This document shows, piece by piece, positions 31,775 through 39,924 of a stretch of 64,000 nt of DNA. Both the position numbers and the translations under genes were made by a program. The notes under the pieces were generated by a model. It was given only the letters and a program-made list of their open reading frames with translations, was not told the DNA's origin and searched no databases. This stretch comes from Oceanospirillum maris DSM 6286 (GTDB lineage: Bacteria > Pseudomonadota > Gammaproteobacteria > Pseudomonadales > Halomonadaceae), in contig NZ_KE383936.1 of the NCBI RefSeq assembly GCF_000422865.1, positions 158,146 through 222,145 on the forward strand, in the 5' to 3' direction. Each line of letters starts with the position of its first letter. Position 1 is the first letter of the stretch.

Positions 31775-32815
31775 TAAATTGACACATTCAAGCTGTACAG
31801 GCGTATTGACTTCAATATCGCATGTAACATTCTTGCCGATGATCTGATCCCAATATTTTGGTGCAGCACCGTAGCCAGGCCGTACACTGCGAATATGCTC
31901 TGGCATGATCGTATCACCTGCTTTCAGTGATTTGACAAAATATAATGAACGGCGAAACTGTACATTGCCTGATTCACTGGATTTGCGCCCATAATCAATT
32001 TCCCCCAGTGCCTGCCATGCTGTTTTAGTATCACGGCACAGGGCGGCTAAATCGGAAGGCTCCAGCGAAAAACTATCATCTGGGCCGCCGCCATTTCGAT
32101 CTAGAGTGAAATGTTTCTCGATAATACGAGCACCAAGCATAACGCTGGCAATAGCGGTGGTGTTATCCAGAGTATGATCGGATAAACCTGTAACCAAGCC
32201 AAAGCGTTCGATCATATCTGGGATCGTTGCTAAATTATAATCCTCTGCGGGAGCTGGGTAGCCACTGACGCAATGAAGAATGGCTAATTCTTTGCAGCCA
32301 CCTTCTCTTGCTGCAGCAATAGCCTCTTCAATTTCTTCTTTATCGGCCATGCCTGTTGAAATAATCATTGGCTTGCCTGTTTTCGCAACGTACTTTATCA
32401 AGGGGGTATCAATAGCTTCAAAGCTGGCTATTTTGTAGGCTGGGGCATTTAAATCTTCAAGTAGATCGACGGCGGTTGTATCAAATGGCGAGCTAAACAT
32501 AGTGATATCGAGTGTGCGAGCATAGTCAAAAAGCTCTTTGTGCCAGCTCCATGGTGTATGAGCTTCTTGATAAAGATCATAGAGCGTGCGTCCATGCCAA
32601 AGGCCTCCTTTAATAGTAAATTCTGGACGATCACTATTTAAGGTGATGGTTTCTGCGGTATAGGTTTGAATCTTTACGGCATCAGCTCCTGATGCCTTAG
32701 CCTGCTCAATAAGTTTTAATGCAGCCTCAAGAGAGCCATTATGATTGGCCGAAAGTTCAGCAATGATATAGGGCTGTGTTGTTTGGGAAATAAGGCGTTT
32801 ATTAATTGTGATCAT
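31772..32815 (-). CDS. pseI: Pseudaminic acid synthase
   Basis: Condenses the 2,4-diacylamino-altrose sugar with phosphoenolpyruvate to form pseudaminic acid. The 347-residue NeuB-family protein has an N-terminal TIM barrel (IIAELSANHNGSLEAALKLI, AVKIQTYTAETIT, MFSSPFDTTAVDLLEDL, IISTGMADKEEIEEA, LHCVSGYPAPAEDYNL, GLSDHTLDN, IEKHFTLDR) and a C-terminal SAF/antifreeze-like domain (RRSLYFVKSLKAGDTI, RPGYGAAPK). It is the last gene of the minus-strand pse operon and follows the formyltransferase-like gene by six bases. Confidence 0.95.
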   Translation of the reverse strand: MITINKRLISQTTQPYIIAELSANHNGSLEAALKLIEQAKASGADAVKIQTYTAETITLNSDRPEFTIKGGLWHGRTLYDLYQEAHTPWSWHKELFDYARTLDITMFSSPFDTTAVDLLEDLNAPAYKIASFEAIDTPLIKYVAKTGKPMIISTGMADKEEIEEAIAAAREGGCKELAILHCVSGYPAPAEDYNLATIPDMIERFGLVTGLSDHTLDNTTAIASVMLGARIIEKHFTLDRNGGGPDDSFSLEPSDLAALCRDTKTAWQALGEIDYGRKSSESGNVQFRRSLYFVKSLKAGDTIMPEHIRSVRPGYGAAPKYWDQIIGKNVTCDIEVNTPVQLECVNL

Positions 32816-32821
32816 TTGATG

Positions 32822-33454
32822 TTACAACTTTTCTAGAGTGACTTTATATTGATGACCTCTGAACTCGAAGTATGCTGGATAGCGGCTTGGGTCTGATACA
32901 CGAATTTTATCAAATTGATCCGCGATACTTCTTTGAGGGTCTATTTCGCTATCCGATGGCGTTCGTTTTGGATAGTAACTGGCATGATCATCAACTTGAG
33001 GTGCGGGCTTTATAGATTGATAGTTGGACACGGCAAAGTCCATCAGCTCTTCTTCGGCATCAAATAAGGCGTTATTGATTTCGTCATAAAGTGCATGTGA
33101 TGGTATATTTCTCGTCACTTTTCTCCAGATATTACCTGTATCAACCTTATCGTTTGCCTCAATTAAACTGATGGTTATTTCTGTAGCGCCGGCTATAACC
33201 TCCCAAATATAAGGGCTCCAGCCTCTTCCCTTCGGTAAATCACTCGCATGAATAACCAGCGTATGCTTGTAGTGACTCCGTATTTTTTGTGAGACAAGCT
33301 CAGAGCAGGAGATCAAAAAAAGAATCTCTCCTCCAGTAAGCTCAGACAGGGTACGGCATAACTGGACATTAATGTCTGAGTGCTTTGCTATCCAGCGCTC
33401 TAGCATTTGATTGACAGGATGAAGATGGGACGAACACAAGATACTAATATTCAT
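32822..33454 (-). CDS. Formyltransferase-fold protein in the pse operon (probable PseH replacement)
   Basis: A 210-residue protein with the formyltransferase fold signature HASDLPKGRGWSP (H69) and DTGNIW (D105), the equivalents of the HPSLLPxYRG and DxG blocks of methionyl-tRNA formyltransferase. The catalytic Asn of the usual N-x-H...D triad is Val67 here. The start ATG at 33454 overlaps the pseG stop (ATGA), so the two are coupled; the longer reading begins inside pseG. No PseH-type N-acetyltransferase is present in the operon, so this protein may acylate the C4 amino group, giving an N-formyl at C7 of pseudaminic acid. This function is inferred. Confidence 0.8.
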   Translation of the reverse strand: MNISILCSSHLHPVNQMLERWIAKHSDINVQLCRTLSELTGGEILFLISCSELVSQKIRSHYKHTLVIHASDLPKGRGWSPYIWEVIAGATEITISLIEANDKVDTGNIWRKVTRNIPSHALYDEINNALFDAEEELMDFAVSNYQSIKPAPQVDDHASYYPKRTPSDSEIDPQRSIADQFDKIRVSDPSRYPAYFEFRGHQYKVTLEKL

Positions 33455-34569
33455 AATGATTCCAGCTGCACCAATACAGTATTTACACCACAACCATCAG
33501 CAATTTGCTGACTTACCTTTGATAAACGGCTCATTAATTTAGGGGTTATTGTGGAAACCAAGTTCTTGATAACCTCAGGCTGACTTGAATAACTAATAAG
33601 GCAGGCTCCAGCCTCGGCTAAACTGGATGCAATTTTTGTCTGGTTTTCAGCTAATACAAGCATAATGGTCGGTAAGCCAAGAGTGCATCGCTCCCAGCTA
33701 GTACTGCCTGCAGCTCCTATTGCTAAATCACTATTAGCCATAATTTCCGCCATATTGTTAACACCGCAAAGAACCTTACAGGAGCACTCCATCATTTTTG
33801 CTTGTTGAATAACACTGTCTTTATGGGGGGCATTTTGTCCCATCACAACGGTAATAGTAATACCAGTCTTAAGGTGGCTTTTGTCTATTCCAGTAAGGAT
33901 CTGCCCCGTTATATTATCCTTATCCATTCCACCAAGGTTGACTAAAATATGATTAAGTTCAGGTGTTCTGCGTCGGTTTAAACTGTGCTCTCGCCATTGA
34001 GCGAATTCTGGCCTTAGCAAAGCATATTCTGCACCACACAGCAAAGTAGAGGCCTTAGGGGTTAACATCTCATAGTCAGATGGGTTTCGGTTGTAGGTTT
34101 GGTCAATCAATAAGTTGCTGATATGTTGACGGTCGGCAAGATCGTCGATTATAGCGAGCTTGCTGTAGTAGGGCTGACAGGCATTCTGCCAACGGAAATC
34201 TAGAGCATAGTGATCAACAATTAACCAGTCGATAATGCTACTTTGTATGGCGTCTATTGTCTGTGCCGCATCTTGCTGCCAGCTAACACCTAGCCAAGTG
34301 CTATGTCTGGGCAGAAGCTCTGTCTTACTGGATTGGGCTTCTATGGTATTAAGCTGAAGTGCTGAAATAGAGGAGGGCAAAGATAGTGGTAATAGATGTA
34401 CTGAGTATCCTTTGTTTGTTATCAACGAACCTAGATGACCCTGTAGCTCTCGGCAGATAAAAATGCACTGATGGCCTCGCTCTGTTAAGGCATCAGCCAA
34501 TGTTAGGCAGCGCATGACATGCCCTGTTCCTATTTCTATAGAGGCATCTGCTCTGAAGGCGATCTGCAT
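33451..34569 (-). CDS. pseG: UDP-2,4-diacetamido-2,4,6-trideoxy-altropyranose hydrolase
   Basis: Removes UDP from the activated sugar before the PseI condensation. The 372-residue GT-B-like protein starts with the family signature FRADASIEIGTGHVMRCLTLADAL and contains WLIVDHYALDFRWQN, IDDLADRQH, LLIDQTYNR, ILVNLGGMDKDN and the late GAAGSTSWERCTLGLPTIML. In a few species pseG and pseH are fused; here the C-terminus stops without an acetyltransferase domain. It overlaps the formyltransferase-like gene by four bases. Confidence 0.94.
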   Translation of the reverse strand: MQIAFRADASIEIGTGHVMRCLTLADALTERGHQCIFICRELQGHLGSLITNKGYSVHLLPLSLPSSISALQLNTIEAQSSKTELLPRHSTWLGVSWQQDAAQTIDAIQSSIIDWLIVDHYALDFRWQNACQPYYSKLAIIDDLADRQHISNLLIDQTYNRNPSDYEMLTPKASTLLCGAEYALLRPEFAQWREHSLNRRRTPELNHILVNLGGMDKDNITGQILTGIDKSHLKTGITITVVMGQNAPHKDSVIQQAKMMECSCKVLCGVNNMAEIMANSDLAIGAAGSTSWERCTLGLPTIMLVLAENQTKIASSLAEAGACLISYSSQPEVIKNLVSTITPKLMSRLSKVSQQIADGCGVNTVLVQLESL

Positions 34570-34633
34570 AAACTAGCCCAGTTTTGAATGATTAAGGTTA
34601 GGTTGTTATATCTCAAACTAGATCATCTATATT

Positions 34634-35335
34634 TCAAGTTAAATCGCCGTTCTTTTTTAGTACTTGAAACATCATTTCTGCTCGTATCCAGTCTTCCGGC
34701 GTATCAATATCTTGTACTCGATGGCGAGGTAATACGAGAGGTGTGGATTCAGGGCTAAAAATGATTTTTTCCTCAAGCCAAGCGTCTGCTTTACCCCAAT
34801 AAAATTGTCCGGCATCGTGATAAGCTTCTTCTAAATCTTGTGATCGAGTGTTGAAATATTCAGGGGAAAACATTTCCACTGAGTTTTGCGGTGTTATTTT
34901 TATCGCTCGTTGAATAGGAAAAGGATAGCTGGTAACCGTAAACGTATAGTCTGCATTTGTTTGTTGCTGTTGTTTTAGCCCACGCTGAAGATCTTCCGTC
35001 GTAACAAAAGGCGCTGTGGCATATAAACAGCATACTAAACTGGGTTTTTGTTGATGCTGGATAAGCCATTCCGTTGCATGCTTAACAACGGGGATCGTAC
35101 CAGCAAAATCATTAGCTAATTCAGACGGTCTTATAAAAGGCACTTCTGCACCGTATTTCTGTGCAACTTCAGCAATTTCCTGATCATCAGTCGATACTAT
35201 TACGCGATCAAAACAATGGCTTTTTAATGCCGCCTCAATCGACCACGCAATCATGGGTTTTCCAAAAAAATCGTTGATGTTTTTTCTGGGTATGCGCTTG
35301 CTGCCGCCTCGGGCCGGAATTATAGCGATGTTCAT
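34634..35335 (-). CDS. pseF: Pseudaminic acid cytidylyltransferase
   Basis: Activates pseudaminic acid with CTP to CMP-Pse for glycosyltransferases. The 233-residue protein opens with the nucleotide-binding motif IIPARGGSKRIPRKN, then GKPMIAWSIEAAL, VIVSTDDQEIAEVA and the C-terminal YWGKADAWLEEK and VQDIDTPEDWIRAE. Its ATG overlaps the pseC stop by four bases (ATGA). Confidence 0.95.
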   Translation of the reverse strand: MNIAIIPARGGSKRIPRKNINDFFGKPMIAWSIEAALKSHCFDRVIVSTDDQEIAEVAQKYGAEVPFIRPSELANDFAGTIPVVKHATEWLIQHQQKPSLVCCLYATAPFVTTEDLQRGLKQQQQTNADYTFTVTSYPFPIQRAIKITPQNSVEMFSPEYFNTRSQDLEEAYHDAGQFYWGKADAWLEEKIIFSPESTPLVLPRHRVQDIDTPEDWIRAEMMFQVLKKNGDLT

Positions 35336-36492
35336 ACTTGTAAAATTCCTTTTAAAACATGTACGACTTTGTCTTGTTGTTGCTCCGTCATGGCTGAGAA
35401 AACAGGCAAACTCATGGCTTCTTGGTAATAGCGTTCAGCTTCTGGGTAATCCCCTCGCTTGAATCCCATTTGCTGGTAATGGGGCTGAGTATGTACGGGA
35501 ATATAATGCAGGTTTACGCCAATACCTTCTGCCCGTAACGCTTCAAAGATTTCTCGATGCGTTTTTTTAAGGCGATCTAGCGTTAGGCGAATGACATAAA
35601 GGTGGCGGCCTGAATAACTGTCAGGATGCTGCCAAGGTAGTGTTAGCGGTAGATTCTGTAGCAGCTGGTCATAGCGATTGGCTAATTCATGTCGGCGGGC
35701 GACATATTGATCTAGCCGTTCCATCTGACTGATGCCTAGTGCAGATTGCAACTCCGTCATACGGTAGTTATATCCCAGCTCAATTTGCTGATAATACCAA
35801 GGACCATCTGGCTCATGTGTCATTAAATGAGGTTCACGGGTAATACCATGACTTCGATACAAGTTCATTTTTTCTGCAAGTTGATCATTATTAGTGACCG
35901 CCATGCCACCTTCAGCAGTTGTGATAATCTTGACAGGATGAAAGCTAAATACGGTGATATCACTGTAGTGACCGCTGCCGATATACTGTCCTTTATATTG
36001 ACCGCCAATAGCATGAGAGGCATCTTCAATGATTTTGAAGCCATAGCGTTGACTTAGCTTATGGATAGCTTCCATGTCGCAGGGCTGTCCACACAGATGT
36101 ACCGCCACCAATACTTTGGGTAACTTTCCGTCACGCTCTGCCGTTATCAATTTTTGTTCTAAAGCGGTTGGGCTTAGATTGTAGGTGCGGGGATCGATAT
36201 CAACAAAATCTACTTTTGCACCGCAATAAAGACCGCAATTGGCTGAAGCAACAAAGGTGATAGGGGTTGTCCAGAGCCAGTCACCTTTACCCACGCCAAG
36301 GACAAGGCAGGCGATATGCAGGGCGCTTGTAGCACTGTTAACCGCCAAGGCGTGTTTGGCGCTGACTTTATGGGCAATGAGTTGTTCAAATAAAGGCGTC
36401 TTTGGCCCTTGAGTCAGAAAGTCTGATTGCAGCACCTCAGTAACGGCATCAATATCGGCTTGAGAAATCTCCTGCCGGCCATAAGGTATCAT
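35332..36492 (-). CDS. pseC: UDP-4-amino-4,6-dideoxy-N-acetyl-altrosamine transaminase
   Basis: PLP aminotransferase that converts the 4-keto sugar made by PseB to the 4-amino sugar. The 386-residue DegT/DnrJ/EryC1 protein begins MIPYGRQEISQADIDAV and has AVNSATSALHIACLVLG, TTPITFVASANCGLYCGA, IIEDASHAIGGQYKG and the PLP lysine in FSFHPVKIITTAEGG, then YNYRMTELQSALG. It starts directly after the pseB stop codon (TAA-ATG). Confidence 0.95.
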   Translation of the reverse strand: MIPYGRQEISQADIDAVTEVLQSDFLTQGPKTPLFEQLIAHKVSAKHALAVNSATSALHIACLVLGVGKGDWLWTTPITFVASANCGLYCGAKVDFVDIDPRTYNLSPTALEQKLITAERDGKLPKVLVAVHLCGQPCDMEAIHKLSQRYGFKIIEDASHAIGGQYKGQYIGSGHYSDITVFSFHPVKIITTAEGGMAVTNNDQLAEKMNLYRSHGITREPHLMTHEPDGPWYYQQIELGYNYRMTELQSALGISQMERLDQYVARRHELANRYDQLLQNLPLTLPWQHPDSYSGRHLYVIRLTLDRLKKTHREIFEALRAEGIGVNLHYIPVHTQPHYQQMGFKRGDYPEAERYYQEAMSLPVFSAMTEQQQDKVVHVLKGILQV

Positions 36493-37491
36493 TTAGATAC
36501 TCCCTATTTTTTCATGATTATCACTGATCCAGCACTGTAAATCTTCGTCAGACATCCATTCACTATTGGTATCACTTGCATAGATAAAACCTTCTGGGAC
36601 GTGCTTACCGTCTTTGATTCGGTTCGCGTCTTTATCCCAGTTATTTATTTGAGGCAGGATTTTATAGTGCTCTGGATATTCATAGGTAAAGTAAGCATCT
36701 TCTGAGCCTATCATCTGCTCATGAAGCTTCTCCCCGGGGCGAATACCGATCACTTCTTGTTTTGCGTCTGGGGCGACAACACGAGCCAGATCGGTAACTT
36801 TCATAGATGGGATCTTTTTCACATAGATCTCGCCACCTACCATATCTTCAAAGGCATGCCATACCAGCTCCACACCTTGTTCTAGAGAGATCATAAAGCG
36901 GGTCATACGGCTATCGGTGATAGGTAATACACCTTTATTTTTAATCGACATAAAGAAAGGAATAACAGAGCCACGGGACCCCATGACATTACCGTAACGG
37001 ACAACGGAGAATCGAGTACCTTTGCCACCGGCATAGTGATTGCCTGCTACAAATAGCTTGTCGGAAGCTAATTTAGTGGCACCGTAAAGATTAATTGGGC
37101 TGCTGGCTTTGTCAGTGGATAACGCGACGACACCTTTCACCTTTTTATCGATACAAGCATCAATAAGGTTCATCGCCCCATCAATATTGGTTTTGATACA
37201 CTCAAAAGGGTTGTATTCAGCGGTAGGCACAATTTTAGTCGCAGCGGCATGAACGACATAATCAACACCATCAAGGGCTCTATACAAACGATCTCTATCA
37301 CGGACATCGCCTATAAAAAAGCGAACACGGCTGTCACCTTCAAACTTCTTCGCCATATCCCACTGCTTCATTTCATCCCGTGAAAAAATGATAACTTTCT
37401 TCGGATTATATTTGGCTAAAGTCATAGGCACGAACGTATTGCCAAAAGAACCAGTGCCGCCAGTGATAAGAATTGTTTGGTTGGACAACAT
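36493..37491 (-). CDS. pseB: UDP-N-acetylglucosamine 4,6-dehydratase (inverting)
   Basis: First step of pseudaminic acid synthesis: dehydrates and inverts UDP-GlcNAc. The 332-residue SDR-type protein has the NAD(P)-binding ILITGGTGSFGNTFV, FSRDEMKQWDMAKKF, VVHAAATKIVPTAEYNP and the VALSTDKASSPINLYGATK block characteristic of PseB/FlaA1. It is the first gene of the operon. A leader hairpin (GCACTT/AAGTGC, 37514-37535) lies just upstream. The operon probably supplies sugar for flagellin glycosylation. Confidence 0.96.
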   Translation of the reverse strand: MLSNQTILITGGTGSFGNTFVPMTLAKYNPKKVIIFSRDEMKQWDMAKKFEGDSRVRFFIGDVRDRDRLYRALDGVDYVVHAAATKIVPTAEYNPFECIKTNIDGAMNLIDACIDKKVKGVVALSTDKASSPINLYGATKLASDKLFVAGNHYAGGKGTRFSVVRYGNVMGSRGSVIPFFMSIKNKGVLPITDSRMTRFMISLEQGVELVWHAFEDMVGGEIYVKKIPSMKVTDLARVVAPDAKQEVIGIRPGEKLHEQMIGSEDAYFTYEYPEHYKILPQINNWDKDANRIKDGKHVPEGFIYASDTNSEWMSDEDLQCWISDNHEKIGSI

Positions 37492-37725
37492 AGAGAGGAA
37501 TTCCTTGCGAATTGCACTTGATTACAATGAAGTGCGTTCAGCCATTTTTTTAAGTTGATGGGAGCGCTTTCTACCAACTCTTGAATAGATGCTAGTGTAT
37601 TTAAAGGCAATAATAATACATTCAACAGAGGGAAGGGTGAAGAATCCTTGTGTGTTCTTCTGTTTCTATATTTAGGATTTATGCGGATATTATTGAATTG
37701 GCGATGGAATGAATAGTGGATAGGT

Positions 37726-37757
37726 AGGCCCTATCATTAGCTTGATAGGGCCTTTTT
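37726..37757. terminator. Strong hairpin downstream of the thiolase gene
   Basis: AGGCCCTATCA (37726-37736) and TGATAGGGCCT (37743-37753) form a perfect 11-base stem with a six-base loop. The T-run follows on the plus strand, not on the minus strand on which the thiolase is read, so its role as the thiolase terminator is uncertain. Confidence 0.5.
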
Positions 37758-37759
37758 AA

Positions 37760-38941
37760 CTAGAGCAGTTCAATAGCGACTGCTGTTGCTTCACCGCCGC
37801 CGATGCAGAGTGAGGCTATACCGCGTTTCTTGCCTTCTTGTTGAAGGGCGTGCATCAAGGTTACCAAGATACGAGAACCCGTAGAGCCAATCGGGTGACC
37901 TTGGGCGCAGGCACCACCGTAAATATTCACTTTTTCTGCCGGAATATTCAGGCCGTCGATCGCCAGCATGGTGACAATGGCAAAGGCTTCGTTAATTTCA
38001 AACAGATCAACGTCTTCAATCATCCAACCTGCTTTAGCCAGAACTTTCTCGATAGAACCGATAGGTGCTAGGGTGAATTCAGACGGCTGCATTGAGTTGG
38101 TGGCATGGGCAACAAAGCGTGCCATAGGTTTTAGGCCACGTTTTTCAGCTTCTGATTCTCGCATTAGAACGAGGGCCGACGCACCATCAGAGATAGAGCT
38201 AGAGTTGGCTGCTGTTACCGTGCCGTCTTTTGTGAAAGCAGGGCGTAGGGTTGGAATTTTGTCGATATTAGCGTTATGAGGTTGCTCGTCATCAACAACA
38301 AGAGTGTCGCCTTTGCGGCTGGATACGGTAACGGCAGCCGTTTCAGTTTTTAGCTTACCGTTATCAATAGCCGCCATCGCCTTTCTTAAGGAGTCGATAG
38401 CAAAATTATCCATAGCTTCGCGAGTGTAGCCGCGCTCATTAGCAACTTCTTGAGCAAAGACCCCCATTAATTTGCCGGTGCGGGCATCTTCTAGGCCATC
38501 CAAAAACATATGATCTTTGACTTCACCGTGACCTAGGCGCATACCGCTGCGAGCTTTGGTCATCAGGTAAGGTGCATTGCTCATGCTTTCCATACCACCG
38601 GCGATCATAATATCGTTACTGCCTGCCTTGATTAGATCGTGGGCTAGCATGGCAGCTTTCATACCTGAACCGCATAGTTTGTTAACGGTGGTGGCTCCCG
38701 TTGATACTGGGATTTCAGCATTCATCATCGCTTGTCGAGCTGGGCCCTGGCCTAAGCTTGCCGGTAGCACGCAACCCATAATGACTTCCTGAATATCTTC
38801 AGGTTGTAAATTGGCACGACGAATCGCATCGGCAATCGCTATACCGCCTAGCTGGGGGGCTGTTAAGCTGCTTAAACTGCCCATCATGCCACCCATAGGG
38901 GTGCGTGCGCCTGAAACGATTACAACTGCATCTTCTTTCAT
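37760..38941 (-). CDS. Acetyl-CoA C-acyltransferase (thiolase)
   Basis: 393-residue thiolase II family enzyme that cleaves or forms beta-ketoacyl-CoA. The acylated Cys is in TVNKLCGSGMKA, the catalytic His/Asn region in DLFEINEAFAIV, GHPIGSTGSR, and the second Cys in SLCIGGGEATA. The usual GGAIALGHP reads GGACAQGHP. It may take part in fatty acid or branched-chain amino acid breakdown with the acyl-CoA genes at 44048-47852. It is divergent from the TetR gene, sharing a 222-base region that includes a 21-base tandem duplication (TTTTATACGATCATGTCGATC and its copy, 38958-38999). Confidence 0.93.
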   Translation of the reverse strand: MKEDAVVIVSGARTPMGGMMGSLSSLTAPQLGGIAIADAIRRANLQPEDIQEVIMGCVLPASLGQGPARQAMMNAEIPVSTGATTVNKLCGSGMKAAMLAHDLIKAGSNDIMIAGGMESMSNAPYLMTKARSGMRLGHGEVKDHMFLDGLEDARTGKLMGVFAQEVANERGYTREAMDNFAIDSLRKAMAAIDNGKLKTETAAVTVSSRKGDTLVVDDEQPHNANIDKIPTLRPAFTKDGTVTAANSSSISDGASALVLMRESEAEKRGLKPMARFVAHATNSMQPSEFTLAPIGSIEKVLAKAGWMIEDVDLFEINEAFAIVTMLAIDGLNIPAEKVNIYGGACAQGHPIGSTGSRILVTLMHALQQEGKKRGIASLCIGGGEATAVAIELL

Positions 38942-39144
38942 GGTTGGTAGCCCTTGTTTTTATACGATCATGTCGATCTTTTATACGGTCATGACATTAT
39001 GACGGTGGATGTTTATTGATCACAGTGACGATTAACGTTACCGATAATCTTCGTTATTTCAATATCTTGGCGATTTTTGCTTGGATTCTATTTGACCCGT
39101 TCGGGCAGATTGTGGTTAATTTGATGTCATTAAACCAAAAACCA

Positions 39145-39158
39145 AGCAAGCGCTAGAT
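39145..39158 (+). promoter_or_regulatory. KstR2-type TetR operator before the TetR gene
   Basis: AGCAAGCGCTAGAT matches AnCAAGnnCTTGnT, the motif of KstR2-type TetR regulators, at all but one defined base. It ends five bases before the TetR start codon, which suits autorepression, and may also affect the divergent thiolase. A better copy lies at 43914-43927. Confidence 0.5.
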
Positions 39159-39163
39159 TTAAT

Positions 39164-39733
39164 ATGACTCTAACCAATAATTCAAAACGACGCAAGGAAC
39201 TGGTCTCCATCGCCGCTCGGCTGTTTTGCGAGCAAGGCTATGAACGGACAACGGTTCGTATGTTAGCGGACGCTATGGGTATTAAATCCGGTAGCCTCTT
39301 TCATCACTTTAATGATAAGCAGGAGATTCTTTGCGCGGTTATTCAGGATGGTATGGAAAGCGCCCTAGAAATTGCAGATCAAGCCCTTGAAGGAGAGGCA
39401 GATCCTAAAAGGCGTTTTATGGCTTTAGCCAAGGCTCATTTGAGCACCTTATTAAATGATCGCAATGCCCATGTTGTTGCTTTATATGAATGGCGTAGTT
39501 TGACTGATAGCTCCCTTGGCGTATTAATCGATATGCGAGATCGTTATGAGCAGCTTTGGCAGCAGGTGATTGATGATTGTGCAGCTGTAGGTTTGTTGCA
39601 TGGTGATCAGCCTTTGATTCGTCGTTTTGCCCTTGGTGCGTTAAATTGGACCGTACAATGGTACGACGCAGGTGGTGAGAAAACACCGGACGATTTAGCT
39701 CAAGCTCTTGGTGAGTTAATTGGCCTAAGTTAG
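39164..39733 (+). CDS. TetR-family transcriptional regulator
   Basis: A 189-residue repressor-like protein with an N-terminal helix-turn-helix (LVSIAARLFCEQGYERTTVRMLADAMGIKSGSLFHHFNDKQEIL), the family's most conserved region. The C-terminal ligand domain resembles those of acyl-CoA-responsive TetR proteins such as KstR2 (ALYEWRSLTD, NWTVQWYDAGGEKTPDDLA). Location between a thiolase and an acyl-CoA catabolism operon, and matching operator-like palindromes upstream of itself and of that operon, suggest it controls acyl-CoA degradation. Effector unknown. Confidence 0.88.
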   Translation: MTLTNNSKRRKELVSIAARLFCEQGYERTTVRMLADAMGIKSGSLFHHFNDKQEILCAVIQDGMESALEIADQALEGEADPKRRFMALAKAHLSTLLNDRNAHVVALYEWRSLTDSSLGVLIDMRDRYEQLWQQVIDDCAAVGLLHGDQPLIRRFALGALNWTVQWYDAGGEKTPDDLAQALGELIGLS

Positions 39734-39755
39734 CTTTTAAGTCAGTATTCAACGG

Positions 39756-39787
39756 AGCTTTACACTTCTCCAGTGTAGAGCTTTTTT
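39756..39787 (+). terminator. Intrinsic terminator after the TetR gene
   Basis: AGCTTTACACT (39756-39766) pairs with AGTGTAGAGCT (39772-39782), one G-U, loop TCTCC, then T6. Confidence 0.85.
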
Positions 39788-39887
39788 AGTCCTTTTATTT
39801 TTCAGCGGCCTATTCGCTGAGAAGCTGTTGTATTAAGAAGTAATAATAGAGCTTGAGGTTAATAATTCTCCATATTAGAATCCATAA

Positions 39888-39906
39888 AATGTTATGTTGT
39901 AACATT
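39888..39906 (+). promoter_or_regulatory. Zur box
   Basis: AATGTTATGTTGTAACATT, with perfect 7-base arms AATGTTA/TAACATT, matches the gammaproteobacterial Zur operator form (TGTTAT-type palindrome). It lies 19 bases before the GTG start of the porin-like gene, so zinc-loaded Zur would block this transcript and probably the znu genes behind it. Confidence 0.8.
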
Positions 39907-39924
39907 ACTTTTATGGAGCTCGTT

